DNA of 64,000 bases from Salegentibacter sediminis (GTDB lineage Bacteria; Bacteroidota; Bacteroidia; Flavobacteriales; Flavobacteriaceae), in NCBI RefSeq assembly GCF_002078605.1, contig NZ_MSJR01000009.1:1-64000 (forward strand), written 5' to 3'. Within the stretch, counting starts at the first letter, position 1, and every line of letters starts with the position of its first letter. Positions 8,879 through 18,860 of this stretch are shown piece after piece. The notes below the pieces were generated by a model. The model saw only the letters and a program-made list of their open reading frames with translations. It was not told the origin of the DNA and did not search any database. The translations under genes and the position numbers were made by a program.

Positions 8879-9544
8879 CTATCGGTAGGTATAAAGAATA
8901 CCTTCTGAGAACGGTGTCCACAGGCAGGCTTTTAGTCCCGATCTTTTCAGGGCATTATTCGCCCAGGTATTGCAGGTTTTAAAGAGGCTAAGGAAACCCT
9001 TCGCCCTATAGAAAGCATCCCGGCGGGTATAATGCAGATCCTGGATAGGCTGTACCTTTCCATCGGCATCAAATTCAAAACTATCTTCGAGAAAAGCGGT
9101 GAGCTTTAGGTATTGTTCCCTGCTAACTTTTAGGCGAATGGTTTTTTCTGAGGAAGGTGGTTCTTCCAAAAACTCCAGGTGCAGGGCCGCCGGACTTTTG
9201 AGAAACAAGGCCCGGAATGCGGTTTTTAAGCTCAGGTCTTTCCACAGCGGTATATCTCTGTAAAACTCAAGATCACCCCAGCCAAAGGAAATATACTCTG
9301 CCCCGGGGACCCCTGAAAGACTATGCTGAAGAGAAATATTCTCTTCCCAGTTCTTTAAATCGTTCTTTAGTGGTACCACAATATCGGTATGCACCTCTGA
9401 GGACCTGAGGTAGATTTCCACGCCGTTTTCTGTTTCCCGGAAATCTGAATTTACAGGGATTAAGGCCCCCGCTATAGCTGCCAAGAAATAGAGTATTGGT
9501 AGTAAAAAAATTAAAAGAAGGGAAAATCTGAATACCTTTTTCAT
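8879..9544 (-). CDS. DUF2459 / TIGR02117 family membrane-anchored protein
   Basis: 221 residues. One N-terminal membrane segment (LLLIFLLPILYFLAAIAG) followed by an extracytoplasmic domain with the family motif SSEVHTDIVVPL and the later FGWGDLEFY and TCNTWANNALK. The start at MKKVFRFSLLLIF was chosen because the 63-bp longer frame overlaps the next gene and lacks family resemblance. The conserved H, D and C residues suggest a cysteine-peptidase-like site, but no activity is established for this family. It lies between two TVP38 paralogues on the same strand with 28 bp to the upstream one, so the three may form a membrane-related operon. Confidence 0.8.
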   Translation of the reverse strand: MKKVFRFSLLLIFLLPILYFLAAIAGALIPVNSDFRETENGVEIYLRSSEVHTDIVVPLKNDLKNWEENISLQHSLSGVPGAEYISFGWGDLEFYRDIPLWKDLSLKTAFRALFLKSPAALHLEFLEEPPSSEKTIRLKVSREQYLKLTAFLEDSFEFDADGKVQPIQDLHYTRRDAFYRAKGFLSLFKTCNTWANNALKRSGLKACLWTPFSEGILYTYR

Positions 9545-9572
9545 CCAGAAAAAGATAAAGAGAAAAAATCGA

Positions 9573-10253
9573 TTATTTTTGTTTTTTACGGTTTGTGTAA
9601 TCAACATACACGTAGATACCGTAACCTACAAGTCCGGCGCCACCTATCCAATAGAGTCCGTTTTTTAAAGTATCGGGATCTTCAGCAAAATAACCAATAG
9701 CGATCGCTAAGGGAGTTATTCCGGTGAGGGTAGCCAGGATAAACTTGCGGTATCCCATAGTTAACATACCCGCGATAATACTAATGGCATCGTTGGAAAG
9801 AAAAGGTGAAACCCGAAACAGGGCTATAGCCCAAAAGCCATATTCTTCTACCATATTATTAACTTTCTTATTCTTCTTTTTCCCCAGCACCTTTGCCAGA
9901 TTATCTTCCCCTAAAAGTCTTCCTATGGCGTATCCCAAACTGGAAGCCAGAAAAACCCCAACCACCGAAATAAGTACTCCGCCAATAAAACCATAAGCTA
10001 ATACCGCAACGATCATTGGCAGCCAACTCGGGAAAATAACCAGGAATATCTGGAGGATCATCAAAATGACTATGGCGATGGGTCCCCAGAAGCCAAAACT
10101 TTTAAAGTAATCCCTGATCCTTTCTTCATCTTTGCTTAAAAGGATATCCCAGGATTCATTGATGAAATCTCCAAATGGGGGATAGGTAAAATAGGCAATA
10201 ACCAGCCCCAGAATAATAGCCGCAGTTACGAAATAGGATATCTTTTTTGCCAA
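9573..10253 (-). CDS. TVP38/TMEM64 family membrane protein
   Basis: 226 residues, complete, beginning MAKKISYFVTAAIILG with a first membrane span, then the SNARE-associated domain (GGVLISVVGVFLASSLGYAI, FRVSPFLSNDAISIIAGM) and a last span GLYWIGGAGLVGYGIYVYV. Relatives are integral inner-membrane proteins of the DedA/VTT superfamily that move or scramble lipids or support membrane homeostasis. It shares most of its sequence with the neighbour at 8111-8686, pointing to a local duplication with the DUF2459 gene between. The gap to the upstream lipoprotein gene is 11 bp, so they are probably cotranscribed. Confidence 0.85.
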   Translation of the reverse strand: MAKKISYFVTAAIILGLVIAYFTYPPFGDFINESWDILLSKDEERIRDYFKSFGFWGPIAIVILMILQIFLVIFPSWLPMIVAVLAYGFIGGVLISVVGVFLASSLGYAIGRLLGEDNLAKVLGKKKNKKVNNMVEEYGFWAIALFRVSPFLSNDAISIIAGMLTMGYRKFILATLTGITPLAIAIGYFAEDPDTLKNGLYWIGGAGLVGYGIYVYVDYTNRKKQK

Positions 10254-10264
10254 ACTAAATTTGT

Positions 10265-10699
10265 TTATTGAGGAATTTTTGAAATTAGCCTGAATTGAGG
10301 CTTTCCTTCTTTTGAAAGTCTGTACTGATAAATGGCCTGCCCGTTGATGTGCCCATCCTCAAACTCGGCCCAGATAAAGCGCTCATTAAGGATTTCGGTA
10401 TTTATGAATTGCATTTTTCCTCCAAGCACGCCCTCCTCCGGAATTAGCTCCGGATCGCTTTTTAAAGCCTCTACGATAAAGGCTTCGGGGTTGGTAATGC
10501 TATCAAAAGCTTCAGAAAACACCACAGGATTCCGACTTTCCAACAGCAATAATTCTTTTTGTAAAGAATCATTCTCAACTTTTAGAGCGTCTACCTGGGC
10601 CTTGAGATCGTTAATCTTCAATTTGGTCTTTTCTTCTTCAGCTTTATGGCTGCAACTCAGTAAGAGGATTCCGCTAAAAATGAGTAGTAGTTTTTTCAT
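10265..10699 (-). CDS. Small lipoprotein with coiled coil
   Basis: 144 residues. The start MKKLLLIFSGILLLSC gives a lipoprotein signal with lipobox LLSC, so cleavage would leave C16 as the lipidated residue. Residues about 25-55 form a heptad-like coiled coil rich in K, L and E (DLKAQVDALKVENDSLQKE). The rest is a small beta-rich domain ending RLSKEGKPQFRLISKIP, not recognised as a known family. The start 114 bp upstream was rejected because it overlaps the antiporter gene and would destroy the signal peptide. Probably anchored in the outer membrane facing the periplasm; function unknown. Confidence 0.75.
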   Translation of the reverse strand: MKKLLLIFSGILLLSCSHKAEEEKTKLKINDLKAQVDALKVENDSLQKELLLLESRNPVVFSEAFDSITNPEAFIVEALKSDPELIPEEGVLGGKMQFINTEILNERFIWAEFEDGHINGQAIYQYRLSKEGKPQFRLISKIPQ

Positions 10700-10743
10700 C
10701 AGCATAAAATTAAACTGATTTTTATTCTCTTCCGTTAAAATTC

Positions 10744-11706
10744 TTATAATTCCCGGGCCACCAGGAAAATGGTATAAGCTAAATAGAAGATAAGCAACAG
10801 GGTGGCCTCCCATCGATCCAGCATTTTACGTTTTCCGGTAAACATGGCCAGCATAAGAAAGATCGTTCCTCCGGCCAGGATGTAAAGATCGGTATTGAAA
10901 GAATTGGTATAGCTCACCGGGCTTATCACGGAAGCGGTCCCCAGGATCAAAAGGAAGTTGAAAATATTGGAACCAATGATATTACCAACCGCGATATCGG
11001 CATTTTTCTTTGTTGCCGCAACGATAGAGGTGGCTAGTTCGGGTAGGGAAGTGCCCGCCGCAACTACGGTAAGACCGATAATTTTCTCACTGATACCTAA
11101 ATTTTCGGCTATCCCAATAGCATTGTTAACCACCAGTTGCCCCCCGATAACCAATCCTGCCAGGCCGCCAACGATAAACAGGCTCATTTTGAGACTGGAT
11201 AACTTTTTCTCAGGACTCGTTTCCAGGCTTTCTTCTGAAGTAAGTTGTTTGTAGACGTAGAATAAAAAGCCAAGGAAACCAGCAAGCAGGAGAAATCCCT
11301 CCCAGCGATTAAGTTTATTTTCGGTTCCTGAAATCAGGAAGCTATCATTTACCAGGAGGAATAATAGAATGACCGCAATGAGTGATACTGGTATCTCCTT
11401 CCAGGCTGTGCTCGATTGTACTGCCAGCGGAGTGATAAGCCCTGTGATTCCCAGGATGATGAACAGGTTAAAATTATTGCTGCCAATCACATTGCCAAAA
11501 ACGATATCCTGGTGTCCCTGAATGGAGGCAAAACTGTTCACTACCAGCTCCGGCGCGGAAGTACCGAAGGCCACGATGGTAAGCCCTATGGCCAGATCGG
11601 AAACTTTGAACTTCTTTGCCAGAGCTGAAGCACCTTCTACCAGGTAATTCGCCCCAAAAATGAGCACCAACAGACCTAAAACCAATAAAATTGATGGCAA
11701 TATCAT
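10744..11706 (-). CDS. Calcium/sodium antiporter, CaCA family (YrbG-like)
   Basis: 320 residues with the internal duplication typical of cation/Ca exchangers. The alpha-1 repeat is GTSAPELVVNS followed by GNVIGSNNFNLFIILG, and the alpha-2 repeat is GTSLPELATSIVAA followed by GNIIGSNIFNFLLILG. Both Glu residues that coordinate the ion are present. About ten membrane spans in two halves separated by a charged loop near residue 150. The protein exchanges Na+ or H+ for Ca2+ across the cytoplasmic membrane. It starts 8 bp after the M16 peptidase gene on the same strand, so they are likely one transcript. Confidence 0.92.
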   Translation of the reverse strand: MILPSILLVLGLLVLIFGANYLVEGASALAKKFKVSDLAIGLTIVAFGTSAPELVVNSFASIQGHQDIVFGNVIGSNNFNLFIILGITGLITPLAVQSSTAWKEIPVSLIAVILLFLLVNDSFLISGTENKLNRWEGFLLLAGFLGFLFYVYKQLTSEESLETSPEKKLSSLKMSLFIVGGLAGLVIGGQLVVNNAIGIAENLGISEKIIGLTVVAAGTSLPELATSIVAATKKNADIAVGNIIGSNIFNFLLILGTASVISPVSYTNSFNTDLYILAGGTIFLMLAMFTGKRKMLDRWEATLLLIFYLAYTIFLVAREL

Positions 11707-11714
11707 TTCTGCGC

Positions 11715-14528
11715 TTATTTATTTAGTAATACAGGAGTTCCCAGGCCGAGCTCTTCCAGCTTCTCTAACTGAGTCTCTGCATCACCTACAATTAAAAAAT
11801 ACATTTTTTCAGGATTGATATACTTCCCGGCTAACTCCTGGATTTCAAGAACCGAGATATTATTTACCAGGTTTTCCCTTTCACTAATATAATTATGGTC
11901 CAACTCATAATTGCTAATGTCGCTTAGCATCCCCAGTTTAGAATTGAGCGTTTCAAATTTCCGGGCTGCACTTTTTATCATAAAACCTTTGGTGACTTCC
12001 AGGTCTTCCTGATCGTAATTAAGAGCATAATCTTCCAGGATTTCTTTGATGAGTTTAACCGCATCATAAGTGATATTGGTTCTAACGCCGGTGGAGATCA
12101 TAAAAGGACCTGTATTTCTTTCTCCATAAAACCCTGAACGGATCCCGTAGGTATAGCCTTTCCCTTCTCGAAGCTGCTGGGTGAGTTGGGAGGCGAAACC
12201 ACCTCCGCCAAGCCGGTAGTTCATCACTTCAGCCGGATAAAAATCCTCATCGGTTGCAGAGAGGGCAGGAGCACCAAACCTAAGGATCGATTGTTTTGCC
12301 CCGGGAACATCATAAAAGTAAATACGGGATTGCTCCGGTTTTTGGGGTTGGGAGAGCTTTGGTATTCTAACCTGTTGTGGAGGCCAGTTGGCCGAGATGC
12401 TCTTCAGGGCATCCAGCGCGTCTTCCTTTTCTATATCTCCCACGATATGAAATGTGGCGTTAAGCGGTGATAGATTTTCCCGGTAATAGGTTTTAAGATC
12501 CTCAAGATTTATTTTTTTGAGGCTTTCTTCGGTTCCGATTACCTGGTAGGAAAGAATGTGGTTGCGGCCATAGATTAGTTTCTGAAATTCCCGGGTGGCA
12601 ATGCTGTTAGGGTTGGCGTCTTGCTGTTTAACCTGGCTCTGGGCCTGTTGTTTTACCAGCTTAAATTCGCCTTCGTCCCAGCGTGGTTCCAGAAGAATCT
12701 CCTCTACGAGTTTCATTGTTTCTGAATAGTTTCGAGCCAGGGTACTTCCGCTGAGCGTAATTTTTTCCTCTCCGGCGCGTACGCGAATATCGGCTCCCAA
12801 TAATTGAATGGCTTCTTCGAGTTCTTCCGGGGTTTTACTTTTTGTGCCCCGGGTCATTAAATTAGCCAGAAGATTAGAAACTCCTGTTTTTTCAGGGTCT
12901 TCAAGTAATAATCCCCCTTTAATTTCCAGGCTAAACTTCACCAGGGGCACTTCAGAATTGGTTATTCCCAGGATATCTAATCCCGAGGGCATCCTGCTTT
13001 CCCATATTTCCGGCACATTTAATTCGGGAGCTGCGCTGTAGGGAGGTTCCAGGCTGCGGTTAAAGCTGGAGGGTGTTTTTTCGTAAGTGACTTTAGCATT
13101 GGGGTCTACCTCATCTTCAGCGTCTTCCTTTATTTCTTCTTCGGTGATATCGGCTTCTATACTAGCTTCCAGCGCAAGGTCTTTCTGATCCTTCGGAACA
13201 AAGGAAGTCGCTATGTAATTTTGGTTGTAGAGATATTTCTCGAAGACCCTTTGCACATCATCGGCCGTTACAGCAAGGATCTTTTCTACATCCTTATTGA
13301 TATAATTGGGGTCGTTGGCAAATATTTGGTATTGGGCCAGTTGAAATCCTTTCCCGAGCACGCTGGAGAGACTGTTATAAAAATCGGTTTCCTGTCCGGC
13401 TTTTATTCGTTTTAGGTCTTTTTCTGAAATGCCGTTTTTCGCGAATTCAGCAAAAGTTTCATCGATAGCCCGGTGTACCGAATCCAGGTCGGTGCCGTCA
13501 TAGGCCCTCACCTGAAGCATGATTTGCCCGGCGAGTTCTGAGGTGTAATTGAACATTTGCACCTGGTCGGTAAGCTGCTTTTCTTCCACCAGCTTTTTAT
13601 AAAGCGGAGCGTTTTTTCCCTGAGACAGGTAGTTTGCAAGTACTTCCAGGGCGTAGGAGTCTTCGTGATAAGAATAGACTCCGGGCCAGGCTATTGTTAA
13701 TTCCGGCAGGCGTGCAAAATTATCTTCGTAATATAGTTTTTTGGTCTCTGTAAGATCTACGGGCTGTTTCTCCTGTCGTTCTATTTCTTCTCCCTCCGGA
13801 ATCTCATCAAAATATTTGTGCACCCATTCCTTAGCCTGATCTGTATCGAAATCTCCGGCAATGGTTAAGGTAACATTATTGGGGACATACCACTTATTAT
13901 AAAACTCCTTTACATCTTCCAGGGTAGCGCTCTGCAGGTCTTCCAGCGAACCTATAACCTGCCAGTTGTAGGGATGGGACTCCGGGTAAAGATTTTTATC
14001 GATAACAGAGAAGGTGTGCCCGTATGGCCGGTTATCATAATTTTGCCGTTTTTCGTTCTTTACCACCTGTTTTTCCTTGGCCAAAACAGGTTCGGTTACC
14101 GTGTTGATGAAAAAGCCGAGTTTATCGGCCTCGGCCCAGATCATCTTCTCCAAAGCGTCTTTGGGCACCGTTTGGAAATAATTTGTGCGGTCACGGCTGG
14201 TAGAGCCATTTGCTCCTGAACCCCCAATGCGGGCACTCATCTTATCGAGTCCGCCTTTGCCGAGATTTTCCGATTCCAGGAATAAGAGGTGTTCAAAAAG
14301 ATGTGCGAAACCTGTACGTCCTTCTTTCTCCCTGGCCGAGCCCACGTGAGCCGTTAAGGCTACCGCCACCACAGGGTCTGATTTATCTACGTGGAATATA
14401 ACATTCAAACCGTTCTCCAGGGTGAAAGTTTCAAAATCTACACTGAAATTAGGGGAGCTATCCTGTGAAAAGGAATTACCGGAAAAGAAAAGGAAGGAAG
14501 TGAGAAAAAGTAATCTTAGGAGTTTCAT
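11715..14528 (-). CDS. Secreted M16 (pitrilysin) zinc peptidase, two-lobed
   Basis: 937 residues with a signal peptide ending near residue 21 (FFSGNSFSQ). The inverted zinc motif HxxEH is H76-L-F-E79-H80 in GFAHLFEHLLF, with the third ligand expected in the NEKRQNYDNRPYG region. The protein has two M16 halves: the first active, the second (from about 500) lacking HxxEH and serving as the non-catalytic lobe that closes the chamber, as in family members of this length. An acidic linker (EEEIKEDAEDEVD) joins them. Cleaves peptides in the periplasm, by family. Downstream is the antiporter gene 8 bp away. Confidence 0.92.
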   Translation of the reverse strand: MKLLRLLFLTSFLFFSGNSFSQDSSPNFSVDFETFTLENGLNVIFHVDKSDPVVAVALTAHVGSAREKEGRTGFAHLFEHLLFLESENLGKGGLDKMSARIGGSGANGSTSRDRTNYFQTVPKDALEKMIWAEADKLGFFINTVTEPVLAKEKQVVKNEKRQNYDNRPYGHTFSVIDKNLYPESHPYNWQVIGSLEDLQSATLEDVKEFYNKWYVPNNVTLTIAGDFDTDQAKEWVHKYFDEIPEGEEIERQEKQPVDLTETKKLYYEDNFARLPELTIAWPGVYSYHEDSYALEVLANYLSQGKNAPLYKKLVEEKQLTDQVQMFNYTSELAGQIMLQVRAYDGTDLDSVHRAIDETFAEFAKNGISEKDLKRIKAGQETDFYNSLSSVLGKGFQLAQYQIFANDPNYINKDVEKILAVTADDVQRVFEKYLYNQNYIATSFVPKDQKDLALEASIEADITEEEIKEDAEDEVDPNAKVTYEKTPSSFNRSLEPPYSAAPELNVPEIWESRMPSGLDILGITNSEVPLVKFSLEIKGGLLLEDPEKTGVSNLLANLMTRGTKSKTPEELEEAIQLLGADIRVRAGEEKITLSGSTLARNYSETMKLVEEILLEPRWDEGEFKLVKQQAQSQVKQQDANPNSIATREFQKLIYGRNHILSYQVIGTEESLKKINLEDLKTYYRENLSPLNATFHIVGDIEKEDALDALKSISANWPPQQVRIPKLSQPQKPEQSRIYFYDVPGAKQSILRFGAPALSATDEDFYPAEVMNYRLGGGGFASQLTQQLREGKGYTYGIRSGFYGERNTGPFMISTGVRTNITYDAVKLIKEILEDYALNYDQEDLEVTKGFMIKSAARKFETLNSKLGMLSDISNYELDHNYISERENLVNNISVLEIQELAGKYINPEKMYFLIVGDAETQLEKLEELGLGTPVLLNK

Positions 14529-14621
14529 AGTTTATGCTGTTTGACCATACCAAAATTAAACTTTATTTCTCTATTCAAAATAGAAATTTTGATGAGGTCT
14601 TCATGGAGATGAAAAATAAAA

Positions 14622-14642
14622 AACCCGGGGAAGCCCCGGGTT
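14622..14642 (-). terminator. Strong terminator after the M14 peptidase gene
   Basis: AACCCGGGG, loop AAG, CCCCGGGTT; on the minus strand it is followed by a T-rich tract. Nine-base perfect stem located 28 bp after the stop codon at 14670. Confidence 0.9.
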
Positions 14643-14669
14643 AAGAAACTTTTCTTTCCAAAGAAAATC

Positions 14670-17129
14670 CTATAATCTGAATTTATCATTATTCACAAAG
14701 AAGATGGAATTCACAAAAAAGAGCTTTCCATTTTGCCAGAAACCTCTAAATAGTGGATTGTCTGCCAAATAAATAATACTGCCTTTCCCCAGCCGTTCTT
14801 CCCCGAAGATAAGAGAATTTTCGAGGTTCTTAGTGGCCTTGCTGCCAGCAAAACCGGCGATTACCTCAGGTTTTTTCAGGTAGCCCACATTATAGCCTTC
14901 ATTTAAGAGTGAAAAACTACGGTTATTCAGCTTCAGGCTAAAATAGGTGTCGCCGTATCCAAAAGCCATAGGGTGGGTATTATCAATTTTGGTTTTTATA
15001 ATACTTCCGGTGATAAGGTCTTTCGCACTTTCCCGCTCCCGCTTCGCATAAGGGATTAGATTTGCTGAGACCGTATCTTTTTCGGTTTTATTTTCTTTTA
15101 AACTCAAAGATTCTTTACCGGCAAAATTGCTCACCGCGCGGCCAAGGGCTATTACTTTTCCCCCGCTACGAATCCAGGATTTTAAATTATCGAATCCGCT
15201 TTCATCCAGCAGCTCGCTGTAATAAGCTTCAGGCATTACCAGCACATCAAATTGGGAAAGATCTACCCCTGAAAAATAATCGGTGCTAATGGAGGTGATA
15301 GGATACTGTAATTCCTGCTCGAAGAAATACCAGATCTCCCCGTAATTAAGTGAAGAGGTTCCATTGCCTCTTAAGACTGCAATTTTGGGAGGATGGATTA
15401 GCTTGATTTCGGGTGAACCAAAATCGGGGCCACTGCCGGCAAAACTGGTTTCGGCCGCTAATAAGTCTCTTTGATGTGCCTCAGCAAGCCCGGTAACTTT
15501 TTTGTCAAAATTTTCCAGGTTTCTGTTGTCGCTTTTTGTAATGACGAGGCTTCCACGGTCAAACTTTTTACCGTCGTTTTCAAAAGGCACTTCGCTGAAT
15601 CTTACTTTTATTCCTTCCTTTAATAAAGCGGCAAGAAATTGCGCATCCTGTAAAGCGTTCCATTTGCTTATATAGCCAGCTCCTGCAGGCCGGGGAGTGT
15701 TTTTGATCTCAGGTCTTTTGGAAAAGCTTTCAGAAGAAACCTCTCTTTTGCTGGCCACGGCATCCAGGCCATAAGCGTAAGGCAGGCTCCAGGCGGTAAT
15801 ATCGTAGGTTAGCGAATCTACCAGTGTGGTAGAAGGTTCAAATAAAACATCTACCATTTTTCCTTTTAGCTGATTGGTATTTACGACCAGGCTGTTTTCA
15901 CCGGTATCGAAACTTCCTGATTTATCCTGCTCATAAAGATATCCGTTTATTCGTTTTGAACTTGTTTGGCCATACTCGATCTCATGCCTGTCTAACAGCT
16001 TTCTTAAGGCTGCGATCTTATCTGGATTTCCTTTTACTACATAAGATTTTGTTTCCAATTGGCTGTTATCAAAGAATTTATTAAACTCTTTATTCAGCCG
16101 CTCTGCATTTTTAGAGGCAACCTCTACCGTTGATAATCCCGTGGTGTGGTGATGGGCTACCCGGTCTTTTAATGTTAGAACATAGCCTTCATCTGTTTTA
16201 ATGCCCAGCCCTACATGGCCGGCTTGCTCATAGGTCATCCCTATAGCACCCATATAGGTGGGATAGGTATCACCATAGCTTGGATATAAAAGGTCAAAGC
16301 GCTCTTTGGTAAAATATAACCAGCCCTCCTCGTCAAAGTAACGGGCGTGGTTTTTACCGATTTCAGTTTGAAACTCCCGTTGGAACGGAGTTATTATCTC
16401 GTGAAATGGTTCGGCAGCAGGGGCGAAGTAATAAGGTTCATTCATTCCCTGCTCGTGAAAATCTACATGAATATGTGGTAACCACTGATTATATATCTTC
16501 AGCCTTTCCCGGGTTTCAATTTGCGTGGCCCAGGCCCAGTCCCGGTTTAAATCAAAAAGGTAGTGATTGGGTCTTCCTCCCGGCCAGGGCTCGTTATGCT
16601 CAATTGCGGCCTGAGAGGTGTTGTAAGGCTCGGCTTTCACCTGGTTATACCAGTTGGCATAGCGATCGCGCCCATCGGGATTCACGGTAGGATCGATAAT
16701 CACCACCGTGTTTTCCAGGTAATCCCGTTTTTCGGTGATAAGCGCATAAAGAGTTTTCATAGAAGCCTCGGTGCTGGAAGCTTCATTGCCGTGCACATTA
16801 TAGCTAAGCCAAACGATGGCTGTTTCGGCCTCGGCCTCGTTCCGGGCATTGGCCAGATGCCGGTTTCTTATTTGTTCCAGATTTTTGATGTTTTCTTCTG
16901 AAGAAATTACCGCATAGGTAAGAGGCCTGCGTTCATTGGTCTTCCCGTAGGTGTGATATTCTACCAGGGGGGAATGTTCAGCAACGTGTTCAAAATAATT
17001 CACAACATCGGCGTGGCGGCTGAATTGCTCTCCCGGTTCATAACCAAGAAATTCTTTTGGGCTCTGAAGTTGAGCATAGCTCTGAAATATGAAAAATAGA
17101 AGAATGAAAGGAAGTAGAATTGTTTTCAT
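14670..17129 (-). CDS. Secreted M14 zinc carboxypeptidase with C-terminal amidotransferase-like domain
   Basis: 819 residues, signal peptide ending at SYAQ (about residue 20). The M14 zinc ligands are H113 and E116 in NVHGNEASS, with the third histidine in HVDFHEQG (H221 or H225). Substrate-binding features NPDGRDR and DLNRDW follow the family order. A region near 590-720 (ISTDYFSGVDLSQFDVLVMPEAYY) resembles the class I glutamine-amidotransferase-like fold often attached to these bacterial carboxypeptidases. Trims C-terminal residues from peptides outside the cytoplasm. Encoded before the M16 peptidase on the same strand, but the terminator between them makes it a separate unit. Confidence 0.92.
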   Translation of the reverse strand: MKTILLPFILLFFIFQSYAQLQSPKEFLGYEPGEQFSRHADVVNYFEHVAEHSPLVEYHTYGKTNERRPLTYAVISSEENIKNLEQIRNRHLANARNEAEAETAIVWLSYNVHGNEASSTEASMKTLYALITEKRDYLENTVVIIDPTVNPDGRDRYANWYNQVKAEPYNTSQAAIEHNEPWPGGRPNHYLFDLNRDWAWATQIETRERLKIYNQWLPHIHVDFHEQGMNEPYYFAPAAEPFHEIITPFQREFQTEIGKNHARYFDEEGWLYFTKERFDLLYPSYGDTYPTYMGAIGMTYEQAGHVGLGIKTDEGYVLTLKDRVAHHHTTGLSTVEVASKNAERLNKEFNKFFDNSQLETKSYVVKGNPDKIAALRKLLDRHEIEYGQTSSKRINGYLYEQDKSGSFDTGENSLVVNTNQLKGKMVDVLFEPSTTLVDSLTYDITAWSLPYAYGLDAVASKREVSSESFSKRPEIKNTPRPAGAGYISKWNALQDAQFLAALLKEGIKVRFSEVPFENDGKKFDRGSLVITKSDNRNLENFDKKVTGLAEAHQRDLLAAETSFAGSGPDFGSPEIKLIHPPKIAVLRGNGTSSLNYGEIWYFFEQELQYPITSISTDYFSGVDLSQFDVLVMPEAYYSELLDESGFDNLKSWIRSGGKVIALGRAVSNFAGKESLSLKENKTEKDTVSANLIPYAKRERESAKDLITGSIIKTKIDNTHPMAFGYGDTYFSLKLNNRSFSLLNEGYNVGYLKKPEVIAGFAGSKATKNLENSLIFGEERLGKGSIIYLADNPLFRGFWQNGKLFFVNSIFFVNNDKFRL

Positions 17130-17245
17130 TTATTAATTTTGAGGATTACAAACCGTAGTAAAGATATTGTTGGGAGCCAAATTAACTAAAAAACTGGCAA
17201 AAAAATATCTAATCTGGGTATCTTTACGCCATCAAAGAATTGCTA

Positions 17246-18856
17246 ATGCCAACCGAGTGTATCCCTTATAAAGAAACAAACTATTTTTCTGAACTAATTT
17301 TAGACTACCTGGCTCAAAAGGAGGAGCTTAAGCCATTTTACAACCGCTTTCCTGAAATTGAGAATTTTAAGGCCCAAATCGAAGAAAAAGCAGTGTTTCC
17401 TATGGAGAACCGGGAGATCCTGGTGCATAGTCTGAAAAAACAATACGCCGAAACAGCAGTTTCCAGCGCTACTGCCAAAAACATCGATAGTCTTTCTCAA
17501 AAAACCACTTTTACCGTGGTTACGGGACACCAGCTTAATCTCTTTACCGGACCTCTTTATTTTCTTTACAAGATCGTTTCCACGATTAATCTCACTAAAA
17601 TTTTAAAGGAAAAATATCCCGAATATAATTTTGTACCGGTTTACTGGATGGCCACCGAAGATCACGATTTTGAAGAGATCAACTTTTTTAATCTCCATGG
17701 GAAAAAATTCAAGTGGGTGAATGCTGAGGAAAGAGCCGGGCGGGATGCGGTAGGCTATCTTTCTACAAATGGCCTCGAAGAGGTATATAAGCTCTTTTCA
17801 GCAGAGATTGGCGGAGGAAAAAACGCCGAAGAGCTCAAGGAATGGTTTAAAAAAGCCTATCTGGAGCACGATAATCTTTCAGCTGCTACCAGATTTCTCG
17901 CTAACGAGCTTTTTAAAGAGCAGGGGCTGGTAATCATTGACGGACAAGGCCAGGAATTAAAAGAACTTTTCATTCCATTTGCCCGGAGAGAGCTTACCGA
18001 TCAACTTGCATATAAAACTACGCTTTCCAAAGCAGAAGCCCTGAGTGAGCTTGGCTATAACGTACAGGTGAACCCCAGGGAGATCAACCTGTTTTATTTG
18101 GACAATGAATTTCGGGAACGCATAATAGAAAGGGAAGGCCGCTATTTTGTTCATGATACCGAAATTGAATGGAGCAGGGAAGAGATCCTGAAGGAACTAA
18201 AGCAACATCCTGAACGCTTTAGCCCAAATGTGATGCTGCGGCCGCTTTATCAGGAAGTGATCCTGCCCAACCTTTGTTACATTGGCGGAGGGGGAGAACT
18301 GGCTTACTGGCTGGAGCTCAAGGATTATTTTGAAGCTGAAAAAGTGACTTTCCCGGTTTTATTGCTGCGGAATTCGGCCTTGATTCAGAATGAAAAAATC
18401 AATGAAAAACGGGAGAAGCTAAATATTTCAATAAAGGAGCTCTTTTTAAAACCCCACGAGCTCATCAACAGAAAAGTAAGACAGATATCTAATATCGATA
18501 TAGATTTTTCACCACAAAAAGAGCATTTGGTGCAGCAATTTCAGCATTTATATGAGCTTGCCGGGCAAACTGACAAATCCTTTTTAGGAGCGGTGAAAGC
18601 CCAGGAGGTAAAACAGTTAAAAGGACTTGAAAACCTGGAAAAACGACTCCTTAAGGCTCAGAAACGAAAACTGGAAGATCATGTACATCGCATAGCCGAA
18701 TTGCAGAACACTTTGTTTCCCAACCAAAGCCTGCAGGAAAGACAAACCAATTTTGCGCAACTCTATGTTGAATATGGTGAAGATCTGATCTCAAGCTTAT
18801 TAAAAGAATTAAACCCACTGGAAGCAGAATTTAAAATATTGACTTTTGGAAAATAA
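17246..18856 (+). CDS. bshC: Bacillithiol synthase BshC
   Basis: 536 residues. BshC adds cysteine to glucosaminyl-malate in the last step of bacillithiol synthesis, the low-molecular-weight thiol used by many Bacteroidetes in place of glutathione. Recognised by TVVTGHQLNLFTGPLYFLYKI, MATEDHDFEEINFF, and MLRPLYQEVILPNLCYIGGGGELAYW; the C-terminal third is the expected coiled coil (residues about 420-510). The ATG at 17246 is preferred over an in-frame TTG six bases earlier. A near-consensus -7 box TATCTTTA lies at 17219-17226. The downstream decarboxylase gene begins 4 bp after the stop, implying one operon. Confidence 0.95.
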   Translation: MPTECIPYKETNYFSELILDYLAQKEELKPFYNRFPEIENFKAQIEEKAVFPMENREILVHSLKKQYAETAVSSATAKNIDSLSQKTTFTVVTGHQLNLFTGPLYFLYKIVSTINLTKILKEKYPEYNFVPVYWMATEDHDFEEINFFNLHGKKFKWVNAEERAGRDAVGYLSTNGLEEVYKLFSAEIGGGKNAEELKEWFKKAYLEHDNLSAATRFLANELFKEQGLVIIDGQGQELKELFIPFARRELTDQLAYKTTLSKAEALSELGYNVQVNPREINLFYLDNEFRERIIEREGRYFVHDTEIEWSREEILKELKQHPERFSPNVMLRPLYQEVILPNLCYIGGGGELAYWLELKDYFEAEKVTFPVLLLRNSALIQNEKINEKREKLNISIKELFLKPHELINRKVRQISNIDIDFSPQKEHLVQQFQHLYELAGQTDKSFLGAVKAQEVKQLKGLENLEKRLLKAQKRKLEDHVHRIAELQNTLFPNQSLQERQTNFAQLYVEYGEDLISSLLKELNPLEAEFKILTFGK

Positions 18857-18860
18857 TAGA